This document shows, piece after piece, positions 46,524-57,754 of a stretch of DNA of 64,000 nucleotides. The translations under genes and the position numbers were made by a program. The DNA comes from Archegozetes longisetosus. Taxonomy: Eukaryota; Arthropoda; Arachnida; Sarcoptiformes; Trhypochthoniidae. The notes below the pieces were generated by a model that did no database searches, was not told where the DNA came from, and worked only from the letters and a program-made list of their open reading frames with translations. Every line of letters starts with the position of its first letter. Positions within the stretch are counted from its first letter, which is position 1. The DNA is taken from positions 3,724,001 through 3,788,000 of the forward strand of contig JAEMBT020000002.1 in NCBI GenBank assembly GCA_018873245.2. Reading direction: 5' to 3'.

Positions 46524-46907
46524 ATGCAAACAAAATTATTACTTTTGATTGCATTTTCGTGCGTTTTAATTGGTATAACATCAGCAATAATTTGTACGCC
46601 AGATATTTGTAAAACAATTGAATGTGGCAATATAACTCGTGAATCATGTGAGGCTGATGGAAAATCATTATTCAAACCAAAAGGAGGATTTTGTGGATGT
46701 TGTCCGCTATGCGTTCATCTGTTAGGTAACGTTTTTAGTGCGCACTTTCAAACAGATTGACTACAAAACTTAATTAATGTTTATATAGATGAAGGAGAGT
46801 CGTGCGCAACGTCTTCAGTCTTAGGAATGCCATCAACAAATCAGTGCAGAGATGGTCTCAGATGCGATACCAAAACAAATAAATGCGCTAAACAAAACTT
46901 ACAATAG
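46524..46907 (+). CDS. Secreted 12-cysteine IGFBP-like peptide, copy 5
   Basis: Exons 46524-46725 and 46789-46907 (63-bp intron) encode 106 residues. The signal peptide is nearly identical to copy 1, and the mature chain keeps the 12 cysteines: CTPDIC, EC, SC, CGCCPLC, SC, QC, GLRC, KC. It is the most diverged intact copy in exon 2 (SSVLGMPSTNQC). A polyadenylation signal (aataaa) follows at about 46925. It is the last copy seen on this side of the cluster. Confidence 0.87.
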
Positions 46908-47862
46908 CCTCTCAAATCTATATTGAATAAAGCGTTGTCTCAATTTAAAAATTTGACTGTTATTCCATTAGAAGATCTATAATTAGCAATTAATTTGACA
47001 AATTTTCTAAATGTAAGATAACTTTTCAAATCAATCTTTTTATTAATAATACAATGAGATAACTATCAGTAATTCAATTCTAAAAACTATCTTATATGCT
47101 GTTTACTTATCAGTCAATTTGAACAATAAAAGAGAAAAAATCCTAAAAATTTGTTACAATTTGGAAAAATAATCGAAACCTGAGCTATAACTGCGATTAA
47201 CTAGTTGATTGTAAACTAAATTAATGAATAGTTACAATTATTATTAGTAAAATTAATGGCAAACATGAATTATTCATAGCCACAGATATACACTCGAATA
47301 TGAGATGATTCATTCAAATTATTTCATTTCAGGTATTTTTGGGTAACAAAAACTTAATATAATGTTAAACCTCTCAGAACAGGTTTATTAAACTAAATAT
47401 ACAGTGAACTCAAATGGAAGACACACTGGATTTTGTTGTACAAAAAAATATAATGCATCACAAGCTTAGGGCTTATAATACGAATTAAATTAAATAACAA
47501 GTGAAAAACAAAAGAAAATTATATAAAGTAAAATATATAATAACAAAATATCTAACTTTAAATCATAATAAAAACCGAAACCGGATATAGTCAATACCAC
47601 TTCTTAAATTAATCATTTTATGGCAACAACTTATCAGTTATTTCAAAGTTTCTTTAGGAATGATGTCATTTTGGCAAATGTTTTGTGCGTCCCATTAGGA
47701 CACAAATAGTACATAACATACAAACAATGATATGAGTATTAGTATTATTAGCGATCGTCTAAATAGCTTAAATAATTTTATGCAAATATTACTTATCGTC
47801 TCAAAATTAGTAAAATTGTAGGACTTATGAGATGAGAAAAACGATACTACCGAATGCTAAAT
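46908..47862. other. Convergent intergenic region
   Basis: It lies between the last IGFBP-like gene and the 3' end of the testican gene, so it holds two 3' UTRs. No gene recognised. Confidence 0.5.
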
Positions 47863-49641
47863 CTATACACTTATTAGTCCATCACCTGATCCATTATCAT
47901 TGTCGTCATCGTCTCCATCGTCTTCGCTGTCTATATCTTCTAGTTTAGATCTTTGTCGCGCTCTGTTTAGTAGTCCTTCTGTTAAGAGTGAATCAATATG
48001 AAATCAAGTCAGTTACAAATAGTTCAATAAATGTATGACTCTATCACTCGTATAGCTTGGTTTTGATTATTGATGTTAGTTTATGACAGAATAAAAGACT
48101 TACTGCAATCAGGTGAACCTCTTCTTCTGGTATTAGTAAATTCAACGCCATTCTTATCGACGCACCAACAGATACCGGAACTGGAGTGACACTGCATCGC
48201 TTTATAGAAGCCATCGATATCACATTGAGGAGTGTATGCGCCTAACAAGCCTTTCTTTGTGTGCTTCAAAGCCATAAAACAGGGCTGACCTATCAATCGA
48301 ACATTTAAATTAGTTAATCATATCAAACAAAATAGAAACCAAACATTGAATTACTTTTTTTGTCAAAACAAGTACACCATTCGTAAGCGCTCAGGAAACT
48401 ATCGTTATCTTCGTCGCATTGGGACAGATATGGCTGCAAACAGTGCTCATGTTCGTCATGTTCCAAATAGTAGAGCTCTTTAAGAGATAGCTTGAGATCG
48501 GAATTGGTATCGAAGTGATGGAACATATATGAAACCTCTGGCTGACAGTCAGGTATTTTCGCGGCACTGTTCCTCTTGCTTTGCGAGTGATCTTTCTTTT
48601 GTTCGGCGATAACAACCGTAAACCAGTCCAATAGTCGAGTTCCCATAACTTTGAGTTCTTCAGCCGTGCATTTCTTATTCAAATCTTTTGCAGCTTGCTT
48701 TTGGTTAATTGGTAGAACAGAGTTTTGCATATTTTGTTTGCTCTCCATTTTCTTCAACTTATCGTTATTTTTATAGTAAAACTTGGCTTTTTTGTACTTC
48801 TCCATAAGACTTAAACTTTTCTTTTCTTGTCTTAATTTATTCAGATATTTATCGTTTTCATTGTTATTTGACTTGTCACCAGTTTTTCGATTTTTACCAT
48901 AGGGTTTATCGATTTTTTTCTTCTTGGGACATGGACAAAAGCCCTTACATTCAAACCTGACTTGTGTTTTATGAACGCAATTATGGAAATCCAAACGACA
49001 TATCGAAGAGTAAGTCGAGTTATCGGAACCACAAACAAACTGCGGTTTAACTACAGGACATGGAGTGCAAAGTTTGAGCTTATTATCATCGGTCTTTGAA
49101 TAAGTGCTCTTCTGTTCGACATCTTCGTCATCATATTCATCGTCATCTTCTTCGTCATCAGTAATAAACTTTTGTCTTTGAATTGGTTTGAATTAGGCTT
49201 GGATTTGTCATCAAAATATTGGTTCTCATTCATATCGTTCTTCTTTCTAACGCAAACGGCAACTCCCTTCGCTTTAATCACACAATACTCCCATTTCTTG
49301 CACTTCACGTCTTTACAAATGTCTTCTAATGTCCACCAGTTGTACATTTGCTTCAGTTCTGGATTAAGACTCGATTTTGCGCTTTTCTAATCAATAATCA
49401 AAACAAATGCAATTAAAACAACTAAAAAATCAAAATAAACGTAAAAATACAAAATAATTACCACTTTTTTATCATCAAAACCAAAATCTTTCGATTCATT
49501 GCTGTCATCAGAGTCCTTATCATTACTATTGACATCTTCCGAGTCACTCAGGTCATCGAAACGTTTAGCAAAACCAGAACTGATAGCAAAACAAGCAATA
49601 ATCGCCAGAAATAGAAACAAATACTTCACTTTTGAATCCAT
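47863..49641 (-). CDS. SPOCK: Testican (SPOCK/Cow family) secreted proteoglycan
   Basis: Exons 49641-49462, 49386-48355, 48289-48104 and 47978-47863. Signal peptide (YLFLFLAIIACFAISSGFA), acidic stretch, the testican N-terminal Cys motif (ICKDVKCKKWEYC, then VAVCVRKK), a Kazal/follistatin-like domain (CTPCP, VCGSDNSTYSSIC, then FCPC), and a basic linker. The SPARC extracellular calcium-binding domain follows, with two EF loops (DTNSDLKLSLKE and DEDNDSFLSAYE), then a thyroglobulin type-1 domain (QPCFMALKHT, then GICWCVDKNG, PDC). The acidic tail has a Ser-Gly glycanation site (NDNGSGDG). This is the full testican order; the Drosophila relative is Cow (Carrier of Wingless), an extracellular heparan sulfate proteoglycan. 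The exon sum is not a multiple of three: the frame changes once within 49150-49210, in a poorly conserved linker, which may be a sequence error, a small intron or a real lesion. Confidence 0.92.
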
Positions 49642-49916
49642 TGCCGAATCTATTTTGACTTCTCTTATTGACTGAGAAACCTCTTGAGGCTCAAACCATT
49701 TAAAGACCTTTTAATTGAAATATTGATAATTGGTACGAATGTTTTATTTAAGTAAATATCTTATAAGTATTTCAATTTACTTATTGCAACAAATTTGGTT
49801 TGTGATGGAGACAAAATTAAATCATAATTTATTTGATCGTTAGCAAATCAATGAAAACAGAGTTCATCTATTGAGCCATCTTTGAAAAAATCCAAACAAA
49901 TAAATCATTTCTTTAC
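49642..49916. other. Probable upstream region of the testican gene
   Basis: Sequence 5' of the testican start on the minus strand. No TATA box assigned and no other feature seen. Confidence 0.4.
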
Positions 49917-50195
49917 GGTAAATGTTAGGTTAGGCCTGAACTGTTAGAGCATGCGTTCACTGGTATATGACTGCTATGCGTTTCAATAATGCACTCTGCT
50001 GCGAACAACACGCCAAGGGCCTTAAACCACTATCTAACCCAACTCATTTAACCTACAGCACTAGTATTCAGTTAAGCTAGCTAGGGCTAGATCAGCAATT
50101 TGGTGCTCGTAGACAAATATAATATTCAAATACATAGCAGTAATACATCAGTGAACGCTTGTTCTTACTCCTAAGACCTAAACCCAACATTTACC
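49917..50195. mobile_element. 279-bp MITE with about 65-bp terminal inverted repeats
   Basis: The left end ggtaaatgttaggttaggcc and right end ggtcttaggagtaagaac (read inverted) match, through gcgttcactg and actgctatg. The flanking 8-mers ttctttac and ttcttttc differ by one base and may be the target duplication. Non-coding. Confidence 0.78.
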
Positions 50196-52412
50196 TTCTT
50201 TTCTTACGTTTAAACATCTCTTGTCCAATAGATGGAATTGTAATCAAACTCTACTGATAATGTTGTTTAGAGCTTTAGGAATTCCGAGAATTTCAAGAAT
50301 TTCCCTATTATTTATAGGAAGCTATGAGAATAATGAGAGTCGAATTGAAAATAAATATACCGTATATTTCATTAAGTTTTTCAAATAACTATTAAATGAA
50401 AATTTATTTGATCACACTCAAAATATATTATAGATACCTTATTCGAGCAAATAAAATTAAGAGTAGCACAGTTTCAAATTAAGCAAACTTGTTAACAGAA
50501 AAATAATCAGTATTGATAAGAGAAAGAATTTTTACTGCCTTATTCTATGAAACAGTTTGTGCGCGATATCTCATTATACATTAACCCTTTTAAATAATTA
50601 ATTAAACTTTATTTAATATTGATGTCAATCACGTTACTCTTGAGCATATTCGATTAGAGTTTGCAGTGATATAATCTACATTTTAGCTGAATTGCCTCAT
50701 AAAAATTTTAGAACTTTGATGAAAAATTTCGAAAGGGGAACATTTGGTCTCAATTTAAAATTCGTAAACTTGTATCGACATTGAAACGAACATTAGGTAC
50801 TTTGTTCCATCAACTTATTATGAAATAAACACCATTCATCTCAGTAATAAATTCAAGTTATGCAAATACTTGTTTAAAGCGTCAAAAATTAATATTTAAT
50901 TTTTTATTTAATTCTAATTCATTACATTAACATGAACACAAAAAGTAGTTTAGCGAAGATCATGCTCAACCTTAGAATCTGATGAAAAATAGCTTTTTTT
51001 TATTAGGAATTACACAGTTTTGAAGTAAATGTAGAAAACTATATAGAAATAAGTAATCAAGCCTTCAGATCTTTTTGATGAATGACACTGTTTTACTGTT
51101 TCCTGATTAAATATAAATGAAATGAAAGTTTGTCTTCATGTCAGGAAACATAGGGTGAGATTGAAAAACTGTCAAATTTCTTCAAGATTCAGACAAATCA
51201 ATTAGTTCTTATTCCACCCTAAGTGGCCTCAATTGATTGTTTTCTTTAGTTCACAAGTCATACGTTAAAATAGCCGCACATTTTTATTTATCTTAAAGAA
51301 TGGGCACAACGAATGAATTAAGAATATGATGAATAGTTTCTTTAATTCAAAGCGGAAAACCATTGACTGTAATGAATACTTAGTGAGAAACTGAGTTAAA
51401 GTTTGCTATACAGATATTTACAATTTCTGAGTCCCACATCATGTATAACCCATTGTTGATTGAATCTCAATTCAAGGATGAAAAGTAGCAAAAACTGGTT
51501 TAGATAAATACTACTTCAATGTGTATGAATTTTATATTTTGTAACAGCAAATTTTCAGTTTTGTTAATCTTTTATTTTATTTGAATAGCTTTAAAAATCC
51601 TGTTTACCTTCAAGTTTGGTGATTAAGCATTTTAACAATCTATTCGAAACCTTAGTTGCAAGTACTCCGTAGTGGAGTTAAATATACTTATAATAAAAAT
51701 TTTGATCAAGATAACAATAACAACTTAATTAAGAAGTCAGTTAAGTCATGATCTCTCAATATTATAATTGTTAAGCGTGCAAACAAAAGCTGAACAGGAT
51801 ATTAAAGTGAGAGCGTTTAACTTATTACTCATAATATCTGTGAGTGTGATTAATTAAAAATCGAATTGGCAGTTTATTCATAAGAAGAAACGGAAAGTTT
51901 TGGAAACATAGCTCGAAGCCATGCATCTGTGTTTAGCATTCCTTAATCAAACAAACATCAAGTGTAACCCTAAATGACATTTTCATATCATTACAAGAAC
52001 TGTTGATTGAATGGATTTTACCTAAACATGCAATTGTGTTAATGGGCTAAAAGATATGTAGAATTTTAGCATTAAGCAAATGCATTCAAGGGCAGAGCTT
52101 AACATTAATTTAATTTATTATGCATAATAAGCGCCCACTAGTGCTTTCGACTTGTTTTGCACACTTTTATAACTGATGAATGACTTATAACTTTTTTCTG
52201 ATAAAGAAATAAACTCCAAGTGAAGTAATGTCAGAATTATTCGAATCACGTAATCGTTTGACTTAGTCGGAAAAGAAAGTTGAATGAGGATGCGATCCAC
52301 CAAATACGCATTTGAAGTATGCTCGATTAGTTGGTAGTGAAGGATGTGCTGAGTGTTTGAAATTTTTCAGTCTTGTTTTATTATGTCTTGAACTTATTGT
52401 TCAAACGTCAAA
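50196..52412. other. Intergenic region, nothing recognised
   Basis: AT-rich with scattered stops in all frames. No gene, repeat with clear termini or RNA gene identified. The last few hundred bases should contain the promoter of the EB/EGF-like membrane gene. Confidence 0.45.
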
Positions 52413-55400
52413 ATGTTTATTAAACTAATCAAAATAAGACTTATTGACTTTATTTGTTTAACATTGCTTCTAAGTCTAAGTTCATTATCATGTGCGCCAA
52501 TATCTTCGGATGATTTATGTTCCGTCCATCTAGTGCCAAACAAAATCATTTCAAAGCGATACCATGAGTCAATCATTACTATCAATTGTGAGGCAACGAT
52601 CGATTTAAAAAATTCAACAGATTCGGCCCAATTCTCAAACCCTGTGTTTGATCTATCATTCGGTGGTGCGCCTCGAACTGGAGTTTTTATCATTCGCGGT
52701 AATAAGACATGTGATGAGAAAGAAACTAAATGCTGGAGTGAGTTCAAATTAGCGGCTGATAGTATCGGTAGATTAATTCAACACAGAGGAGATATTGAGT
52801 TCTCCTGTAATGTCGCTGACCAGTTGAAGAATGAGGCCAACGATAGACTACTGGCCAGATGTGAAAATAAGGGATATTTGAAATTTAGTAATGGTAAGAA
52901 TTTTATTATTCAACTTGATTTTAGTCATTTGAATTGTGATTAGGGTCATTGAGACTCAGATTTTAAGTTTCTTAAACTTAATTTAGTGTTCAATGCCATA
53001 TTAGCATTAGTTTTCGAAATCAAACTTCATTTGGACTTACGTAAACTCATTTAGATTTATTGCTATCATATTTAGGCTTTAAATTATGCTTGCCTCAATA
53101 TTAGATAGAAGTTATGAATGTTTTAATCATCTCAAGTTGATTTTCTTTCATCTTAAAGAAATAATTTGTTGATAAACCTGTATATCATTTTCACTTTTTT
53201 GATCAGTCAGGAAAAAATTAACTTTATCCTTAAAACTGCGAAAAAATTCAAGACTAAACCTTGAAGAGTTCCTCAATTTGTATTTAATTGTTCATTGCCT
53301 TTAAAAGTAACAGAAGAATAGTTTTTGTTATACAAATAAAGGGTGAATTAAAGCAGTTTTATTTTGTTTGCAGTTGCAAAGTACTCATTTTAATTAACCA
53401 TATTTGGAGATTTTAAAAGAAACAATTCTCTATTCATTAATAATTGATAGCAGCAACTGTTATTTTTTTTAATAAGAAACTTAAACCTTATTTAAAAGCG
53501 AGCAGTATTGGGCGATACTTAAATCAAGTATCGCCCAACACTGCTCGCTTTTAAATAAGGCTTAATTCTTTTATTTAAAAAATAACATGACCCACGGCAT
53601 GAACCTTAATTGGGTTCAGGTAGAACTATGTAGACGGAAGATGGTTACTGCTAAGTTTCTTCAAAATTGATTGTTTAAAATTTCTTGTTTGATTGTAACT
53701 TTTACAGAGTCAGTTATACTATAATTTGTTTAAATTATGGGAAACACTAATTTTGAAATCTATCAGATTTTACTAGCAGCACATTTCATCTTTTTTTTTT
53801 AACAATTATTATCAGCTAGTTTTAGATTAAATCTGAAGAATCGTAAGAAAGACATGTGAAGAATACTGATTCGAAATTTCAGTTTCTCTTAAATAGATCT
53901 TAAACACTATATAGTAACCCTTGAATGAAAGATAAAGCAATGCTTCTAAGCATTAGAAGTCCTCTGATCAATGATAAAAATAATTATGTGGGACTTTACC
54001 TAATGTATATAAATAGGTTAAACAAATAACTAAAATTTGATAAGAAACGCTAGTTTTCTGAAAAATTTAATACTATTTCAAATAGAATTTTCAGCAACTA
54101 ATTTCGCAAAATGCATAATAAATTATTAAAAGTTTCGAAATGGAAAGATCATTTCATATTCAGAACGATCTGAAAATATTCAATCAATCACAAAATCTTA
54201 TCGATTCATCTGATGAACTAATTTTCTCATATATAGCCTATATTTGAGCCAATGCTTGATATTAATTGAGATGTATTGAGGTATATTCTAACTAAGTAAG
54301 CATGAAAATGAGATTTCAGTTTGATCGTTGACATTTTAGAAGAGTAAAATTTTTCTGAAAATTGCCAACTAATACTTCTAATGAAGTGACAGTATCATCT
54401 TGACTTTTAGAGCAAGTGATGTACTAGTAATATTGTCGACTCATTGACAATTTTCTTTGAAATCAGCTGGCTGTGAACAACTCATTTCAAATATCTTTTC
54501 CATGTATACAGTCAAATTGAAAATTCAGTAAATTTTTTGTGACATTGAAAAGCTCATAAATATCTTGCATATTTTAAAAATCAAAACTAATTATGAAACC
54601 AACGCCATTATTTACAAAGCCTATAAAAATATTTGTCAAACCTCCAAATTTTGGTGAATGCTTGATTATGATTAATTATTCCAATTAACACCTGTACGGA
54701 AGAGGCGACTTATAAACAAGATAAGCATAGCAATTTGCCAGTTTCTAGACATATAACTTATTCAAGCATGAATTTTACAAAATTTAGAATTTTATGGTAC
54801 ATAACAGCATAAAAAATAACTAATTTTGTCATTCTATTCAGTACTGAAATTTGGAGACTCCTGTTCACAGGATGATATCGAACAAGAATGTGATATTAAT
54901 ATGGAATGCGGAGAATCAGAATCAGAGTCAGTTTCTGAAGAACAATGCATTTGTAAGAGTGGGTTCACTTCAATACCTAAATCAAACAAAAATACTATTT
55001 GTGTTGAAGAAGGTCAGACTTAGATTATTATCTAAATACAGTTAAAGTACTTAAGGCATATTGTATTAATTGTCTCTTCTAAAAATTAATAGCTATAATC
55101 GATTCAAACTGCAATTACACCAAACAATGCACAGCAGTCGACCCGAATACTGTTTGCAAAAGGAATGAATTTGGAATAAAAGTTTGTCAATGCAATGAAA
55201 ACTCATATTTGTATAGTGAATATGAAACTGATTATAAAAAAACTTGTCAAATCAAACCCACCAGCACTCCGAGTCCCACTACAGAAGATGCTTTTGGAGT
55301 TGTTCTTCCAAACAATACAAATGAAGAGTCAAATTCAGGCTTGAACAGTGGTGTAAAAAAAAGTGAAGAACTGATTGAGGATGAAAAGGGTTCGATGGGT

Positions 55401-56326
55401 GAATACTTGAACAAAACAAAAAAGTCGGAGCCTAATAAGTCAGATGCTGCGAGTAACCTAGGAATAATATTCTTCTTTCTAGCTATATTGCTCGCCATCT
55501 TGATTGTAGTCATTATTATCAGGTAAAATTTTTCGGCTCTCGTCTCAATTTAGTTTCTGTCAATCTCATTATTATTTGACTCAATCAGTTTATAAACTCA
55601 TCAGACTTTAATAAACTTTTGGCTTTCATTTTGAATGAGTGCAGAATACATTGATCAATAACACTTTACATATCAAGATTAAGTTTAGTTAAGTAAGATT
55701 CTTAACCACTTCTTTCTTAGTGTAAAGATTTATTAAAATATAAAATTAATAGATCTTTTTAATCCGATCGCCTCTGACGTCTTAAGAAGCCTTCAAGGAT
55801 TATAAACAGCTTAAAATAGTTATACATAACTGACATTTAGGTTGTTCTGTTTATGATTGACTAAGTCTAAGTTAAGATTAGATCTTTTCCCAGTATTACC
55901 TGAACTTAACTTAACTTTAACATGAGTACAATTTACAATACAATCCTGATCGCATAGTAAAGCTAAATTTTTTTATCATGTTTATTCATTTAATTGATCA
56001 TTTGATCGTTTAGGGTTAGGAATAAAAGCGCTAAAATGACAGTCAATAAGAAGAGAAAAAATACTGAGCAACAAACAGATTGCAAGGATGGAGAACAATC
56101 TGAACCAATACTTTCTCAGAATAAGGATGGAGTCGATGAAATAGACGATGACTACAATGACGGCGATAAACAAGCTCCAAACAATGGAATCGCTACTCAG
56201 CACACCAGCAGTGGTGATGAACAAAACTCAAATTCTAACAATAACGAACAAACACTTAACAAATTGAATAATAAATCACAAAGTAATGAATCGCTAAGCA
56301 ATCAAAAAATACAGACAAATGTATAG
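52413..56326 (+). CDS. EB/EGF-like type I membrane protein
   Basis: Exons 52413-52893, 54842-55012, 55093-55522 and 56014-56326 join in phase to 465 codons. A signal peptide (DFICLTLLLSLSSLSCAP) is followed by an unfamiliar extracellular domain of about 130 residues with spaced cysteines. Two cysteine-rich EB/EGF-like modules come next (GDSCSQDDIEQECDINMEC, then QCICKSGF; and NCNYTKQCTAVDPNTVC, then KVCQC). A Thr/Pro and acidic stalk leads to one transmembrane helix (LGIIFFFLAILLAILIVVII) at the end of exon 3, and exon 4 encodes a polar Asn/Gln/Ser-rich cytoplasmic tail. The long first intron (52894-54841) is empty apart from a hairpin. It looks like a cell-surface receptor or adhesion protein. 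No named orthologue recognised. Confidence 0.8.
53471..53575. repeat. Near-perfect hairpin in the first intron of the EB/EGF-like gene
   Basis: The arms 53486-53520 and 53526-53560 are inverted complements over 35 bp with one mismatch and a five-base loop. Weaker complementarity extends the stem to about 50 bp. It contains agcgagcagt and gggcgatactt. It may be a tiny foldback element. Small-RNA hairpin function would need expression data. Confidence 0.82.
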
Positions 56327-57226
56327 TTAATGTTCGAACATCTTTGATATCTGATCAGATGATGTGAATTAGACCAAAGTCAGGCATAGCGTAGTATAGA
56401 GTTTAAATTTATTTGATATTTTTCTAATGTTTTATGAGTTTAGCATTTTTTGAAAATGTAAATTGTTGTACACTCAATTCAGAAAAACTGGTAGAGATGC
56501 CGCTTAAATAATTTATATAAGTTAAGCAATAGTAGAGAATGTTCCTATAATTGATTTTGATTAACAAGTGAAAAATGAGTCCCGCCGTAGCCAATTAGTC
56601 TGGGAAGGAGTCTAAAAGTCTCAAATGGAATGCTGAGCCAAACGATTACTCACACTCAAATGTTTGTTAATTTGTTATTAAACCTTTCATTAATGTTTAA
56701 CAATAAGCTATTGATTGATGCGTAGAACACACATAGTTCAAAGTTTTTTCTAATACTTTTTTAGTACATGACTATACTTAAGCTTCGAAAGAATCTCCAG
56801 GGGGTTGTAGCTTTATAGCTTGCCGCTGGCTACGGTAATATTCAGGCAATGTTCAATTCCAGCAGATCTTTAGCTCAACAGGTTTACTAATTGCTGATTT
56901 AATTGGACTTTTAATTTAATTGTTTTATTTAACACATCTTTTACACTATTTAGCTGAGACTCTTTTCATCATTAACTCAAGTGTTTATTTTCATAAGGTT
57001 CACACTAATATGTTAGTTATCATAATACAGCTGATAAGATTTATTTCAGTTTATTCTTGGTTTATAATTCATTCATGTTTAGTAAATATTTGATTTTTTG
57101 AAGTTTTACTTTTTTGTTAAAATTGAAGTTAAGTTGACATACATCCAATAAAAATGGTAAAAGCTTTTACTAATATTCGATTATATCACGGAACACAGAA
57201 TGAGTTTGGCTTCGAATCAGGTTCTT
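56327..57226. other. Intergenic region
   Basis: No gene recognised. A possible weak inverted repeat (ccgtagccaattag near 56583 and ctggctacgg near 56826) suggests a decayed MITE. Confidence 0.4.
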
Positions 57227-57301
57227 CTAAATAAAGATCATTCTGTTATGACCAAATAAATGAAAATTAACGTAAGTGCTTATTTTTAAACATGTAAACA
57301 A

Positions 57302-57448
57302 CATAAATACAACCTCATTATCAAACTCGTCATCAATGAAGTAATCACCTGATGATATATCATTGAATCCATCATCCGTTTGATGACTTGGCCAAACCAT
57401 AAAAATTATCAATAATTCAATAACCAATAGTTTCCGTAAATATTGCAT
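57302..57448 (-). CDS. Possible signal-peptide exon of a small secreted or proteoglycan-like protein
   Basis: From the ATG at 57448 the minus frame gives a hydrophobic leader (MQYLRKLLVIELLIIFMVW) and then an acidic stretch with SSGDYFIDDEFDNE. Ser-Gly-Asp in an acidic context is a possible glycosaminoglycan attachment site, as in syndecan N-termini. The frame may leave the exon at a weak GT near 57310. No downstream exon was identified, so this could be an isolated exon or a short orphan. Tentative. Confidence 0.3.
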
Positions 57449-57754
57449 TTGAATAAAGGAACTATTTTAATGTTATATAAATTTTTAAAAGCGCTCAGTG
57501 TATTTCAAAATATTTTATAATTAATATTAGCTTCAAAACTTTTATTAATATGATAATATCAAGCCAAAGTTTTGATAAATTTTTTGACCCGCATTTGTTT
57601 GAATTGAAATTGCCCTCATCGATATTACTAGAGTTACATTTATTGAAATACATATCGAGTTTTAGTTTTTTAGTTTTTTGAAAATAAAAATTTAGGAAAA
57701 TTTAATACAAACTTTGAAATGTTCAAACAAAATCGATATTCAAGAGAATAAACT

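Noticed and set aside
48391-49390. Alternative frames across the testican exons (48391, 48841 on minus; 49172 on plus)
   Set aside because: They overlap conserved testican domains in other frames and show no independent signature.
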